64,000 nucleotides of DNA from Providencia rettgeri (GCA_900455085.1 UGTZ01000001.1:1394501-1458500), one strand, 5' to 3'. Counted from the first letter of the stretch, positions 48,096 through 57,842 are shown. Made by a program: numbers and translations. Notes: a model not told the origin generated them from the letters alone.

Positions 48096-48725
48096 GTAAT
48101 TTGGTTAATACACGAAGCTGCCTCAGCTGAGATCCTAAGTTATAGTATTGTTGATGTAGTTTCATCTTGAGTGGCTATTTACGTTAAGTAGGCTTTAGGA
48201 ATCTAGATCATTCGTTGATTAACAGTATCTAAGTGTTGATTTAAATCTTTATGGGGTTACAACAAAATATTTTGTAGCCCCTAGTCAATTGACCCATTTG
48301 CATTTCTTTTATCCACCTATCAATTGAAACATTACAACGCTATTTTATTTTCTACATCAACTTTATTCTAAGATGATAAGGAATCGGTTTGAGTGTAATT
48401 TAACCAAGAGAATTTAAGTTAAGTTTAAAATCGGTTGTGAATTTAACGATTTATTAACATCACTGTGGTCTTGATGAGTAAAAAGTACTATCAATGGCAT
48501 TATGTGGTTAAATAATTATTATTGGTGAATTTAAATTCAATTAATTGGTTGGTTTAACGATTCAGTTTCTATTTTTCAGCATAATAAATCGGTTTTAATG
48601 TTAAAATATGTCATGTCAAATTGCATATTTAGTTATCAATTCATGCTAAATTTTAAAAAAAATTGTTAAGATTTGCAGGATTTTATGATTTAGCGCAAGG
48701 TCTTTATGGACAGATAGTGAATACT
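48096..48725. other. Gene-free region between nadC and pdhR
   Basis: About 630 bases without a supported gene; aroP and ampE, present here in E. coli, are missing. A hairpin GGGGTTACAA/TTGTAGCCCC at 48253-48281 may end nadC transcripts. The rest is AT-rich. Confidence 0.55.
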
Positions 48726-48767
48726 TTGTTACTTTATTAACCCATAAATAAATTGGTATTACCAATT
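48726..48767 (+). promoter_or_regulatory. pdhR promoter with PdhR operator
   Basis: A perfect palindrome AATTGGTATTACCAATT at 48751-48767 matches the PdhR box. It overlaps a -10 (TAAATT, 48749-48754) placed 17 bases after TTGTTA (48726-48731), the geometry expected for pyruvate-relieved autorepression of pdhR-aceEF-lpd. Confidence 0.88.
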
Positions 48768-48819
48768 AACACTGGGTAATACGTAATCAATAATTACTCA
48801 CTCATGAATATGGCAGATT

Positions 48820-49590
48820 ATGACTTACGGTAAAATTCGCCAACCAAAGTTATCAGATGTAATAGAGCAGCGTCTCGAACATCTTATTTTCGAAGGGACA
48901 CTACGCCCTGGCGAAAAGCTGCCTCCTGAGCGCGAACTTGCAAAACAGTTTGACGTATCTCGGCCATCAGTGCGTGAAGCAATTCAAACGTTAGAGGCGA
49001 AAGGCCTTTTATCTCGCCGCCAAGGTGGCGGAACATTCGTGCAAAAGAAAATGTGGCAAAGCTTTAGTGACCCTTTAGCTCAGCTACTTGAAGGCAATCC
49101 TGAATCTCAATTCGATCTTCTTGAAACTCGTCATGCCCTTGAAGGTATCGCTGCATATTATGCGGCACTTCGTGGTACAGATGAGGATCTTGAGCGGATT
49201 CGCCAAAGCTATGAATTAATTAAGACAGCGCAAGAAAATGGTGGATTAGAAGCAGAGTCAGATGCGGTATTACAATATCAATTAATTGTAACTGAAGCCG
49301 CTCATAATGTCGTTTTACTACACCTATTGCGCTGTATGATCCCGATGTTAGAACAAAATATTCGTCAGAATTTTGAGTTCTTATATACCCGTAAAGAAAT
49401 GTATAAAGCAGTTAGTGAACATCGAGCACAGATTTTTGCCGCTATAATGGCAAGAGAGCCCGAAAAGGCACGTGAAGCTTCTCATCGTCACTTAGCCTTT
49501 ATCGAAGATTTACTGTTGGATATTAGCCGAGAGCAAACTCGCAGAGAACGTTCTTTACGTCGGTTACAGCAACATCCTGATTTGAATTAA
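48820..49590 (+). CDS. pdhR: Pyruvate dehydrogenase complex repressor PdhR
   Basis: GntR/FadR-family regulator of 256 residues that senses pyruvate. N-terminal winged helix (LRPGEKLPPERELAKQFDVS, RPSVREAIQTLEAKGLL, RRQGGGTFVQ) and the C-terminal all-helical FCD domain with metal-binding His (TEAAHNVVLLHLLRC, ASHRHLAFIEDLL). First gene of the pdh operon, 53 bases after its operator. Confidence 0.96.
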   Translation: MTYGKIRQPKLSDVIEQRLEHLIFEGTLRPGEKLPPERELAKQFDVSRPSVREAIQTLEAKGLLSRRQGGGTFVQKKMWQSFSDPLAQLLEGNPESQFDLLETRHALEGIAAYYAALRGTDEDLERIRQSYELIKTAQENGGLEAESDAVLQYQLIVTEAAHNVVLLHLLRCMIPMLEQNIRQNFEFLYTRKEMYKAVSEHRAQIFAAIMAREPEKAREASHRHLAFIEDLLLDISREQTRRERSLRRLQQHPDLN

Positions 49591-49663
49591 TAATATAGAT
49601 CCTGACTGCTGCGTCTATATTATTGTGAATACTCTAATTGAGAGTTAAAGCGGCAACTACATC

Positions 49664-49720
49664 AGGGCCTATCTTCCCGCTGTTTTACGGCAACTGAAAA
49701 ATAGCAGGAAGATAGGCTCC
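49664..49720 (+). promoter_or_regulatory. Long hairpin in the pdhR-aceE spacer
   Basis: GCCTATCTTCC at 49667-49677 pairs with GGAAGATAGGC at 49707-49717, and the stem continues past one mismatch to about 20 pairs around a ~10-base loop. No T tract follows. It sits 41 bases ahead of aceE and may tune read-through, processing or stability of the operon mRNA. Confidence 0.6.
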
Positions 49721-49760
49721 ACATAAACATATAAAATAGATAACAGATAAGGAATACACC

Positions 49761-52427
49761 ATGTCAGATATGTTAAAAAATGACGTGGATCCGATTGAAA
49801 CTCGCGACTGGCTACAGGCGATTGAATCGGTCATCCGTGAAGAAGGTGTTGATCGTGCTCAGTTTATTATCGAACAGGTATTAAGCGAAGCACGTAAAGG
49901 CGGTGTTAATATTGCCGCTGGCGCATCTGGTCATTCTGATTACATCAACACAATAGCTGTTGAAGATGAGCCGGCATACCCTGGTAACATGGATTTAGAG
50001 CGCCGTATTCGCTCTGCAATTCGTTGGAACGCAGTAATGACTGTTTTACGTGCTTCCAAAAAAGACTTAGAGCTGGGTGGCCACATGGCTTCTTTCCAGT
50101 CATCAGCAACTTTGTATGAAGTGTGCTTTAACCACTTCTTCCGCGCGCACAATAACAATGACGGCGGGGACTTAGTCTTCTTCCAAGGCCACATTTCTCC
50201 AGGTATTTACGCACGTGCGTTCTTGGAAGGTCGCTTAACTGAAGAACAAATGAATAACTTCCGTCAAGAAATTGGTGGAAATGGTCTGTCTTCTTATCCA
50301 CACCCTAAATTAATGCCTGACTTCTGGCAGTTCCCGACCGTATCAATGGGTCTGGGTCCAATTAATGCTATCTATCAAGCTAAGTTCCTGAAATACCTTG
50401 ATAACCGCGGACTGAAAGATACATCAGCTCAGCGCGTATATGCATTCCTTGGCGATGGTGAGATGGATGAGCCAGAATCTAAAGGTGCAATTACTATCGC
50501 GACTCGCGATAAATTAGATAACTTAGTATTTGTTATCAACTGTAACCTGCAACGTTTAGATGGCCCAGTTACAGGTAATGGTAAAATTGTTAATGAACTA
50601 GAAGGTATCTTTAATGGTGCTGGCTGGCAAGTTATCAAAGTTATGTGGGGCGACCGTTGGGATGAATTACTGCGTAAAGACACGAGCGGTAAACTTGTTC
50701 AATTAATGAACGAAACCTTAGACGGCGACTACCAAACCTTTAAATCACGTGACGGTGCATACGTTCGTGAGCATTTCTTTAATCGTTACCCAGAAACTGC
50801 AGCATTAGTTAAAGATATGACTGATGATGAAATTTGGGCTCTGAACCGTGGTGGTCACGATCCGAAGAAAGTATATGCTGCATTCAAAAAAGCACAAGAA
50901 ACTAAAGGCAAACCAACTGTTATTTTAGCGCAAACCATTAAAGGTTATGGTATGGGCGAAACAGCAGAAGGTAAAAATATTGCTCACCAAGTGAAGAAAA
51001 TGAACATGGATGGCGTTCGTCATTTCCGTGATCAATTCAATGTACCAGTCGCTGATGAGCAAATTGAAAAACTGCCATACATTACGTTTGAAAAAGATTC
51101 CGAAGAGTACAAATATCTGCATGAGCGCCGTCAAGCGTTAGGTGGTTATTTACCCGCTCGTCGCTCAACCTTTGACGAAAAACTAGATATCCCTGCACTG
51201 GCAGATTTCAGCCAATTATTGGAAGAACAATCTAAAGAAATTTCAACAACTATCGCGTTTGTTCGTGCGCTGAACGTCATGTTGAAAAACCAATCGATCA
51301 AAGAGCGTTTAGTACCAATCATCGCGGATGAAGCGCGTACATTTGGTATGGAAGGTCTGTTCCGTCAAATCGGTATCTATAGTCCTAAAGGTCAGCAATA
51401 TACTCCGCAAGACCGTGAGCAAGTTGCTTACTATAAAGAAGACTCGAAAGGTCAAATCCTGCAAGAAGGTATCAATGAGCTGGGTGCGGGTTCTTCTTGG
51501 TTAGCGGCTGCGACATCATACAGCACTAACAACCTGCCAATGATCCCATTCTATATCTACTACTCAATGTTTGGTTTCCAACGCATTGGTGACTTGATGT
51601 GGGCAGCGGGTGACCAACAAGCACGCGGTTTCTTAATCGGTGGTACTTCAGGCCGCACAACACTAAATGGTGAAGGCCTACAGCATGAAGATGGTCATAG
51701 CCATATTCAATCACTGACTATTCCTAACTGTATTTCTTATGACCCAGCTTTCGCTTACGAAGTTGCGGTGATCATGCAAAACGGTTTAGAACGTATGTAC
51801 GGTGAGAAACAAGAAAACGTTTACTACTACATCACTACGCTGAATGAAAACTATCACATGCCAGCAATGCCAGAAGGTGCAGAAGAAGGTATCCGTAAAG
51901 GTATCTATAAACTGGCTTCTGTTGAAGGTAGCAAAGGTAAAGTTCAGCTGTTAGGTTCAGGTTCCATGATGCGCCACGTACGTGAAGCCGCTGATATTCT
52001 GTCTGCAGAATATGGAATTGGTTCTGATGTCTATAGCGTGACTTCTTTCACTGAACTGGCTCGTGATGGCCAAGACTGTGAGCGTTGGAACATGCTGCAT
52101 CCATCTGAAGCACCACGTGTTCCATACATTGCACAAGTGATGAATGATGCACCAGCAGTTGCATCAACTGACTACATGAAACTGTTCGCAGAACAAGTTC
52201 GTACATATGTTCCTGCAAGTGATTACCGTGTTCTGGGTACAGATGGTTTCGGTCGTTCAGACAGTCGTGAAAACCTGCGTCACCACTTTGAAGTGGATAC
52301 ATCCTATGTGATCGTTGCAGCGTTAGGTGAATTAGCTAAACGTGGTGAGATTGATGTAAAAGTCGTTGAAGAAGCGATTAAAAAATACAACATCAACCCA
52401 GATAAAGTTAACCCACGTTTGGCATAA
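49761..52427 (+). CDS. aceE: Pyruvate dehydrogenase E1 component AceE
   Basis: ThDP-dependent homodimeric E1 that decarboxylates pyruvate and acetylates lipoyl-E2. 888 residues (E. coli 887). ThDP/Mg motif GDGEMDEPESKGAI with the downstream Asn in VINCNLQRLDGPV; GTSGRTTLNGEGLQHEDGHS carries active-site His residues. GATAAGGAATACACC precedes the ATG. Confidence 0.97.
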   Translation: MSDMLKNDVDPIETRDWLQAIESVIREEGVDRAQFIIEQVLSEARKGGVNIAAGASGHSDYINTIAVEDEPAYPGNMDLERRIRSAIRWNAVMTVLRASKKDLELGGHMASFQSSATLYEVCFNHFFRAHNNNDGGDLVFFQGHISPGIYARAFLEGRLTEEQMNNFRQEIGGNGLSSYPHPKLMPDFWQFPTVSMGLGPINAIYQAKFLKYLDNRGLKDTSAQRVYAFLGDGEMDEPESKGAITIATRDKLDNLVFVINCNLQRLDGPVTGNGKIVNELEGIFNGAGWQVIKVMWGDRWDELLRKDTSGKLVQLMNETLDGDYQTFKSRDGAYVREHFFNRYPETAALVKDMTDDEIWALNRGGHDPKKVYAAFKKAQETKGKPTVILAQTIKGYGMGETAEGKNIAHQVKKMNMDGVRHFRDQFNVPVADEQIEKLPYITFEKDSEEYKYLHERRQALGGYLPARRSTFDEKLDIPALADFSQLLEEQSKEISTTIAFVRALNVMLKNQSIKERLVPIIADEARTFGMEGLFRQIGIYSPKGQQYTPQDREQVAYYKEDSKGQILQEGINELGAGSSWLAAATSYSTNNLPMIPFYIYYSMFGFQRIGDLMWAAGDQQARGFLIGGTSGRTTLNGEGLQHEDGHSHIQSLTIPNCISYDPAFAYEVAVIMQNGLERMYGEKQENVYYYITTLNENYHMPAMPEGAEEGIRKGIYKLASVEGSKGKVQLLGSGSMMRHVREAADILSAEYGIGSDVYSVTSFTELARDGQDCERWNMLHPSEAPRVPYIAQVMNDAPAVASTDYMKLFAEQVRTYVPASDYRVLGTDGFGRSDSRENLRHHFEVDTSYVIVAALGELAKRGEIDVKVVEEAIKKYNINPDKVNPRLA

Positions 52428-52440
52428 GAGGTAAAAATCA

Positions 52441-54306
52441 ATGTCTATTGAAATCCAAGTGCCTGATATCGGTGCTGATGAAGTTGAAGTCACCGAAGTG
52501 ATGGTTAAAGTTGGCGATAAAGTAGAAGCTGAGCAATCGCTTATTACCGTTGAAGGTGATAAGGCTTCTATGGAAGTCCCATCGCCACAAGCGGGTGTGG
52601 TAAAAGAAATTAAAATTGCTGTTGGCGATAAAGTGACAACAGGCAAATTAATCATGGTATTCGAAGCGGAGGCGGGTGCAGCAGCGCCTGCGCCTGCTCC
52701 TGCAGAAGCCCCAGCGGCTCCAGCGGCAGCACCAAGCGCAGCAGCATCTAAAGATGTCGCTGTACCAGATATCGGTGGCGATGAAGTTGAAGTTACTGAA
52801 ATCATGGTTAAAGTCGGTGACAAAGTCGAAGCTGAGCAATCTTTAATTACTGTTGAAGGTGACAAAGCCTCAATGGAAGTTCCTGCGCCATTTGCTGGAA
52901 CGGTTAAAGAAATCAAAATTGCGACTGGCGATAAAGTGAAAACTGGCTCGCTGATCATGGTATTTGAAGTTGCAGGCGCGGCACCTGCTGCGGCTCCAGT
53001 TGCACAAGCAGCGGCACCAGCAGCTACAACCGCTTCAGCAATTAAAGATGTTAACGTTCCAGATATCGGTGGCGATGAAGTTGAAGTTACCGAAGTGATG
53101 GTCAAAGTGGGTGATACTGTTTCCGCTGAGCAATCAATCATTACGGTTGAAGGCGACAAAGCTTCAATGGAAGTCCCAGCACCATTTGCGGGAACAGTTA
53201 AAGAAATCAAGATTGCGACTGGCGATAAAGTGAAAACTGGCTCGCTGATCATGACCTTTGAAGTGGCAGGTGCAGCACCAGCAGCGGCTCCAGCTGCTCA
53301 ACCGTCTGCTCCGGCTCCTGCGGCAGCTCCTGCACAAGCTGCGCCAGCGAAAGCAACTGACAACAAAACTGAATTTGTTGAAAACGATGCATACATCCAT
53401 GCAACTCCAGTCATTCGCCGCTTAGCGCGTGAATTTGGTGTTAACTTAGCGAAAGTGAAAGGTACTGGACGTAAGGGCCGTATCCTGCGTGAAGACGTTC
53501 AAGCTTACGTGAAAGATGCAGTAAAACGTGCGGAAGCTCCTGCAGCTGCAGGTGGCGGTTTACCAGGTATGCTGCCATGGCCGAAAGTGGATTACAGCAA
53601 ATTCGGTGAAGTCGAAGAAGTTGAACTGGGGCGTATCCAAAAGATTTCTGGCGCTAACTTAAGCCGTAACTGGGTGATGATCCCACATGTTACACTGATG
53701 GAAGAAGTGGATACCACTGAAGTTGAAGAGTTCCGTAAGCAACAAAACAAAGAAGCTGAGAAGAAAAAACTGGATGTGAAAATCACACCATTAGTTTTTG
53801 TCATGAAAGCGGTTGCTCGTGCTCTGGAAGAAATGCCACGCTTTAATAGCTCCATTTCTGAAGATGCGCAGCGTCTGTTCCTGAAAAAATATATCAACAT
53901 CGGTATTGCAGTCGATACTCCAAATGGCCTTGTTGTTCCTGTATTCAAAGACGTTAACAAAAAAGGTATTTTAGAGTTATCTCGCGAACTGATGGAAGTT
54001 TCTAAGAAAGCGCGTGCAGGTAAATTGACTGCGTCTGATATGCAAGGTGGCTGCTTCACGATTTCAAGCCTTGGTGGTATCGGAACTACCGGTTTTGCAC
54101 CAATCGTGAACGCACCTGAAGTTGCTATTATGGGGCTGTCACGTTCTTCAATGAAACCTGTTTGGAATGGTAGCGAGTTTGTTCCTCGCCTGATCCTGCC
54201 AATGTCACTGTCCTTTGACCACCGTGTCATCGATGGGGCTGATGGAGCGCGCTTCATCACCCTGGTAGGGCAATTAATGAGCGATATTCGCCGTTTAGTG
54301 ATGTAA
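52441..54306 (+). CDS. aceF: Dihydrolipoamide acetyltransferase E2 AceF
   Basis: Core of the pyruvate dehydrogenase complex. 621 residues (E. coli 630). Three N-terminal lipoyl domains, each with the lipoylated Lys in GDKASMEVP, are joined by Ala/Pro-rich linkers. Then comes the E1/E3-binding domain (ATPVIRRLAREFGVNLAKVK) and the catalytic domain ending in the active-site motif DHRVIDGADGARF. The three lipoyl repeats are nearly identical in DNA, a likely site of recombination. Confidence 0.97.
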   Translation: MSIEIQVPDIGADEVEVTEVMVKVGDKVEAEQSLITVEGDKASMEVPSPQAGVVKEIKIAVGDKVTTGKLIMVFEAEAGAAAPAPAPAEAPAAPAAAPSAAASKDVAVPDIGGDEVEVTEIMVKVGDKVEAEQSLITVEGDKASMEVPAPFAGTVKEIKIATGDKVKTGSLIMVFEVAGAAPAAAPVAQAAAPAATTASAIKDVNVPDIGGDEVEVTEVMVKVGDTVSAEQSIITVEGDKASMEVPAPFAGTVKEIKIATGDKVKTGSLIMTFEVAGAAPAAAPAAQPSAPAPAAAPAQAAPAKATDNKTEFVENDAYIHATPVIRRLAREFGVNLAKVKGTGRKGRILREDVQAYVKDAVKRAEAPAAAGGGLPGMLPWPKVDYSKFGEVEEVELGRIQKISGANLSRNWVMIPHVTLMEEVDTTEVEEFRKQQNKEAEKKKLDVKITPLVFVMKAVARALEEMPRFNSSISEDAQRLFLKKYINIGIAVDTPNGLVVPVFKDVNKKGILELSRELMEVSKKARAGKLTASDMQGGCFTISSLGGIGTTGFAPIVNAPEVAIMGLSRSSMKPVWNGSEFVPRLILPMSLSFDHRVIDGADGARFITLVGQLMSDIRRLVM

Positions 54307-54310
54307 ATAA

Positions 54311-54342
54311 TAAGACCGGCGAATGAGCCGGTCTGTTTTATT
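54311..54342 (+). terminator. Terminator after aceF
   Basis: GACCGG/CCGGTC stem, 8-base loop, then TGTTTTATTT. It would reduce read-through to lpd, which can have its own promoter in the 54343-54510 spacer. Confidence 0.75.
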
Positions 54343-54510
54343 TAGGCTGAGGCAGAGTTTTTTGCTGCTGCTACGAAAGGTTGGGAGTTACATCACGAAA
54401 TGAGCCTTTTCAGGGTGTTAACAATTCTGTAAACTGCTCTCGGTGTGTACTTTTCCAGTGGAAGATCGTTTATTCAGCAGTACCGCTGGACAAAACAAAA
54501 AGAGGTCATG

Positions 54511-55938
54511 ATGAGTACTGAAATTAAAGCCCAAGTCGTTGTGCTTGGTGCAGGCCCTGCAGGCTATTCTGCGGCTTTCCGTTGCGCTGACTTAGGTTTA
54601 GAAACTGTTTTAGTAGAACGTTATTCAACCCTTGGTGGTGTTTGTTTAAACGTTGGTTGTATCCCTTCTAAAGCTTTACTCCATGTTGCAAAAGTGATCG
54701 AAGAAGCAAAAGCTTTAGCAGAACACGGTATCGTTTTTGGTGAGCCAAAAACTGACATTTCCAAAGTTCGCTTATGGAAAGAAAAAGTAATTAATCAGCT
54801 GACGGGTGGTCTGGCTGGTATGGCTAAAGGCCGTAAAGTTAACGTGGTTAACGGCTTAGGTAAATTTACAGGTGCCAACACGCTGGTTGTTGAAGGTGAA
54901 AATGGTAGCACAACTATCAATTTCGATAAAGCAATCATTGCTGCGGGTTCCCGTCCAATTCAATTACCATTCATTCCACATGAAGACCCACGTATTTGGG
55001 ATTCAACCGATGCATTAGAACTGAAAGAAGTTCCTGAGCGTCTGCTGGTTATGGGTGGGGGTATCATCGGTTTAGAAATGGGGACTGTGTATCATGCACT
55101 GGGTTCTCAAATCGATGTGGTTGAAATGTTTGACCAAGTCATCCCAGCGGCTGACAAAGATGTGGTTAAAGTATTCACCAAACAAATCAGTAAAAAATTC
55201 AACCTATTGTTAGAAACTAAAGTTACAGCCGTTGAAGCGAAAGAAGACGGTATCTATGTTTCTATGGAAGGTAAAAAAGCTTCCGCAGAACCACAACGTT
55301 ATGATGCTGTACTAGTGGCAATTGGCCGTGTTCCTAACGGTAAAAACTTAGATGCAGGCAAAGCAGGCGTTGAAGTTGACGATCGTGGGTTTATCCATGT
55401 CGATAAACAAATGCGTACTAACGTTCCGCATATTTTCGCTATCGGTGATATCGTTGGTCAACCAATGTTGGCTCACAAAGGTGTTCACGAAGGTCACGTT
55501 GCTGCAGAGGTTATCTCTGGTCTGAAACATTACTTTGACCCGAAAGTTATCCCATCTATCGCTTATACTGAACCAGAAGTTGCTTGGGTTGGTTTAACTG
55601 AGAAAGAAGCGAAAGAACAAAACATCAGCTATGAAGTTGCGACTTTCCCATGGGCAGCATCAGGTCGTGCAATCGCATCTGACTGCTCTGAAGGTATGAC
55701 TAAGCTGATTTTCGACAAGCAATCTAACCGTGTTATCGGTGGTGCGGTTGTCGGTGTGAATGGTGGTGAATTACTGGGTGAAATCGGCCTAGCAATTGAA
55801 ATGGGCTGTGATGCTGAAGATTTAGCATTGACTATCCATGCTCACCCAACACTGTACGAATCAATCGGTATGGCTGCTGAAATTTACGAAGGTAGCATTA
55901 CTGATTTACCAAACGCAAAAGCGAAAAAGAAAAAATAA
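54511..55938 (+). CDS. lpd: Dihydrolipoamide dehydrogenase Lpd (E3)
   Basis: FAD/NAD disulfide oxidoreductase shared by pyruvate and 2-oxoglutarate dehydrogenases and glycine cleavage. 475 residues (E. coli 474). FAD loop VVLGAGPAGYSAAFR, redox pair in GGVCLNVGCIPSKALL, NAD loop MGGGIIGLEMGTVY, and active-site HAHPTLYES. Two adjacent ATGs occur; the second, at 54511, is at the right distance from AGAGG and matches the family start. Confidence 0.97.
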   Translation: MSTEIKAQVVVLGAGPAGYSAAFRCADLGLETVLVERYSTLGGVCLNVGCIPSKALLHVAKVIEEAKALAEHGIVFGEPKTDISKVRLWKEKVINQLTGGLAGMAKGRKVNVVNGLGKFTGANTLVVEGENGSTTINFDKAIIAAGSRPIQLPFIPHEDPRIWDSTDALELKEVPERLLVMGGGIIGLEMGTVYHALGSQIDVVEMFDQVIPAADKDVVKVFTKQISKKFNLLLETKVTAVEAKEDGIYVSMEGKKASAEPQRYDAVLVAIGRVPNGKNLDAGKAGVEVDDRGFIHVDKQMRTNVPHIFAIGDIVGQPMLAHKGVHEGHVAAEVISGLKHYFDPKVIPSIAYTEPEVAWVGLTEKEAKEQNISYEVATFPWAASGRAIASDCSEGMTKLIFDKQSNRVIGGAVVGVNGGELLGEIGLAIEMGCDAEDLALTIHAHPTLYESIGMAAEIYEGSITDLPNAKAKKKK

Positions 55939-56003
55939 TTTTCTGATTCGTCGTGGTAAATAGCCTCTCTAGTAGGCGGTTTATCGCTAATGCATATAGA
56001 GAA

Positions 56004-56032
56004 GCCAATGTGGAAACACGTTGGCTTTTTTT
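56004..56032 (+). terminator. Terminator after lpd
   Basis: GCCAATGTG-GAAA-CACGTTGGC stem (one G-T pair) with a stable tetraloop, followed by seven T. Confidence 0.93.
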
Positions 56033-56228
56033 GTTTTTGTGAATATAAATAAATAATTACATGTTCCGTTCAATTATTTATTGAAATCAATATTAATCAT
56101 TTTATAAGTAATATGTGTTTAATTTTAAATGACCGAATCTTTATTAATAATAACGGTTAGTTGACTATAAAAATATTAAATTCTAATTTCTTTATTCTAT
56201 TTTTTATAACTAATAAGGAAGTTAGTTT

Positions 56229-57425
56229 ATGGATGATGTGACACACCTCGGTACAATAACTGTATGGGGAAACAATCCAAGAGAACATTTTAATGATTAT
56301 TTTAATAACTATGATAATACTCATGAAGATATTGATTTAACAGGGAGGTATGAAAAATTAAAATGTATTTTACATGAAAATCTTTATGATAATATAAAAC
56401 TAGCTGATATCCATGATGATGTTGGTAATCACAAAGTCGATATCTTTAAAAATCCTTCGATTAAAATTAAGGATGATTTAAAATCTAAACAAACATTAAT
56501 TGAAAATAATTTAATTACTTTAAGAAAGGATATTGCGGAGATTGAAAAATCGCCTGGCTGGAAATTTATCATTGATCCACAAAAATATCCTTGTACATAC
56601 AAATGGCATTTTCAATCTTCAGACTCCTCAGATTTAAAAATTTCAGCAACCTTTAAATTTCGCACAATTGAAGATAGGGACAGGCTCCTCGCAGAGGATT
56701 TTGACGATAATATACCGGGTATACCGAGGTTTCCTTTTGATGATATAGATCTCTATATAGATGCGGTTAATAAGCGAGCTGACCGTGATGCTAGAAATCA
56801 ATTGCTCGAAATTAAAAAACAACATAAAAGTATTACGGATAAAATTCAGTTTAATGTAAATGAATTAAATAAGCTGAAAATAGCCCAAAGTAGCATGTTT
56901 GCTATTCCCTCTCCGAATGTTCCTACATTACCTCATGGTGTTGGTTTAAATACGCAAGTCACACAAACGGCAAACAGCAACATAGTAAAAGGTGTCGAAA
57001 AGACATTAGGCAATATTCGTGATGGCCTAGCGGAAACGTTTGATTGCTCTTTTGGCATGAGTTGCTCAAATGATTTAGATAAAGCAGCAAAAAATCCAAA
57101 TGTGGGAACGGAGTTATCAGATTCTGATAGAATAGCGCTAGGCGGGACTGGCTCAGGAAGCCCTGACGGATGGGAGCCTGATAATAACTTAAGTACATCA
57201 GATAGGCGTTCAATACAGTCTTTGAGGGGGCAAGTAAGATTACATAAAGAGAAATTAGCCGCTTATCGACGTAATCCAGATGCTTTTGATAACCAAGGAC
57301 ACCTTAAGAATGCGCCCAATAATACGGTTAGGCAACGCATTATTGATGGGCGAATTAAGCATTTAGAAAAAGAAATTAAAACATTTGAAAAGAACATAAA
57401 TGAAATTAAGAATGGTAAAGGTTAA
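56229..57425 (+). CDS. Polymorphic-toxin-like protein, unknown N-terminus
   Basis: 398 residues, strongly AT-rich, in an otherwise conserved core region. No signal peptide, membrane segment, PAAR, Rhs or VENN motif is seen. Residues 1-240 are unrecognised, with a coiled-coil-like stretch (residues about 85-105 and 200-220). Residues about 250-320 form a Gly/Ser/Asn-rich linker. The last ~75 residues are a basic helical module (SIQSLRGQVRLHKEKLAAYR, NPDAFDNQGHLKNAPNNTVR, then RIKHLEKEIKTFEKNI). This resembles C-terminal modules of polymorphic toxins; I recall a type 28 toxin family with this look but cannot verify it. A small acidic gene follows after 3 bases. Confidence 0.6.
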   Translation: MDDVTHLGTITVWGNNPREHFNDYFNNYDNTHEDIDLTGRYEKLKCILHENLYDNIKLADIHDDVGNHKVDIFKNPSIKIKDDLKSKQTLIENNLITLRKDIAEIEKSPGWKFIIDPQKYPCTYKWHFQSSDSSDLKISATFKFRTIEDRDRLLAEDFDDNIPGIPRFPFDDIDLYIDAVNKRADRDARNQLLEIKKQHKSITDKIQFNVNELNKLKIAQSSMFAIPSPNVPTLPHGVGLNTQVTQTANSNIVKGVEKTLGNIRDGLAETFDCSFGMSCSNDLDKAAKNPNVGTELSDSDRIALGGTGSGSPDGWEPDNNLSTSDRRSIQSLRGQVRLHKEKLAAYRRNPDAFDNQGHLKNAPNNTVRQRIIDGRIKHLEKEIKTFEKNINEIKNGKG

Positions 57426-57428
57426 AAT

Positions 57429-57713
57429 ATGAAAATAGAACTGAGTCTACTGGAAGAGGCTATAGTAGCCATTTTCAAAGAAATGAAAGTACAGGGAATG
57501 GATAATATAGACTTAGAAGCAGATTTTTATTGGAATGTGCCTTCTGAATCTATTTATGATATTTACAATGAGCCGGCTCAGTTAGATATTGGGCAGTTAG
57601 AGGCTGATTATGAGATGCTATGTAAAGCTAAAGAAAATGAATTACTCATAAAATATAACTTAAAAAATATATCAGCCATTCTTCGTTATTTATCAGAAAA
57701 ACACGCAATATGA
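57429..57713 (+). CDS. Small acidic protein, putative immunity partner
   Basis: 94 residues, acidic (many Glu and Asp: EEAIVAIFKEM, NIDLEADFYWNVPSES, LDIGQLEADYEML), no membrane segment. It starts 3 bases after the basic toxin-like gene, so the two are co-translated. Size, charge and position fit an immunity or antitoxin protein. The sequence itself is not recognised. Confidence 0.55.
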   Translation: MKIELSLLEEAIVAIFKEMKVQGMDNIDLEADFYWNVPSESIYDIYNEPAQLDIGQLEADYEMLCKAKENELLIKYNLKNISAILRYLSEKHAI

Positions 57714-57770
57714 TCTGACTTGATGATGCTAAAGGTGTAGGCAAATGCTGGTTTGGCTATTGTTTTCACC

Positions 57771-57810
57771 TTATCTACATCTACTAACTTTCAATCATTC
57801 GTGTAGATAA
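57771..57810. repeat. Inverted repeat between the putative immunity gene and the VOC gene
   Basis: TTATCTACA (57771-57779) and TGTAGATAA (57802-57810), perfect 9-base arms 22 bases apart, 30 bases ahead of the VOC gene. No T tract; an operator or weak terminator. Confidence 0.5.
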
Positions 57811-57842
57811 AACAAAATAATACATATCAATAAGAAAGCGCT

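Noticed and set aside
52332..53252. Long open frame of 306 codons on the minus strand
   Set aside because: It is antisense to the aceE end and the aceF lipoyl repeats; its repetitive Ser/Thr/Ala-rich product reflects the Ala/Pro linkers and repeats of AceF.
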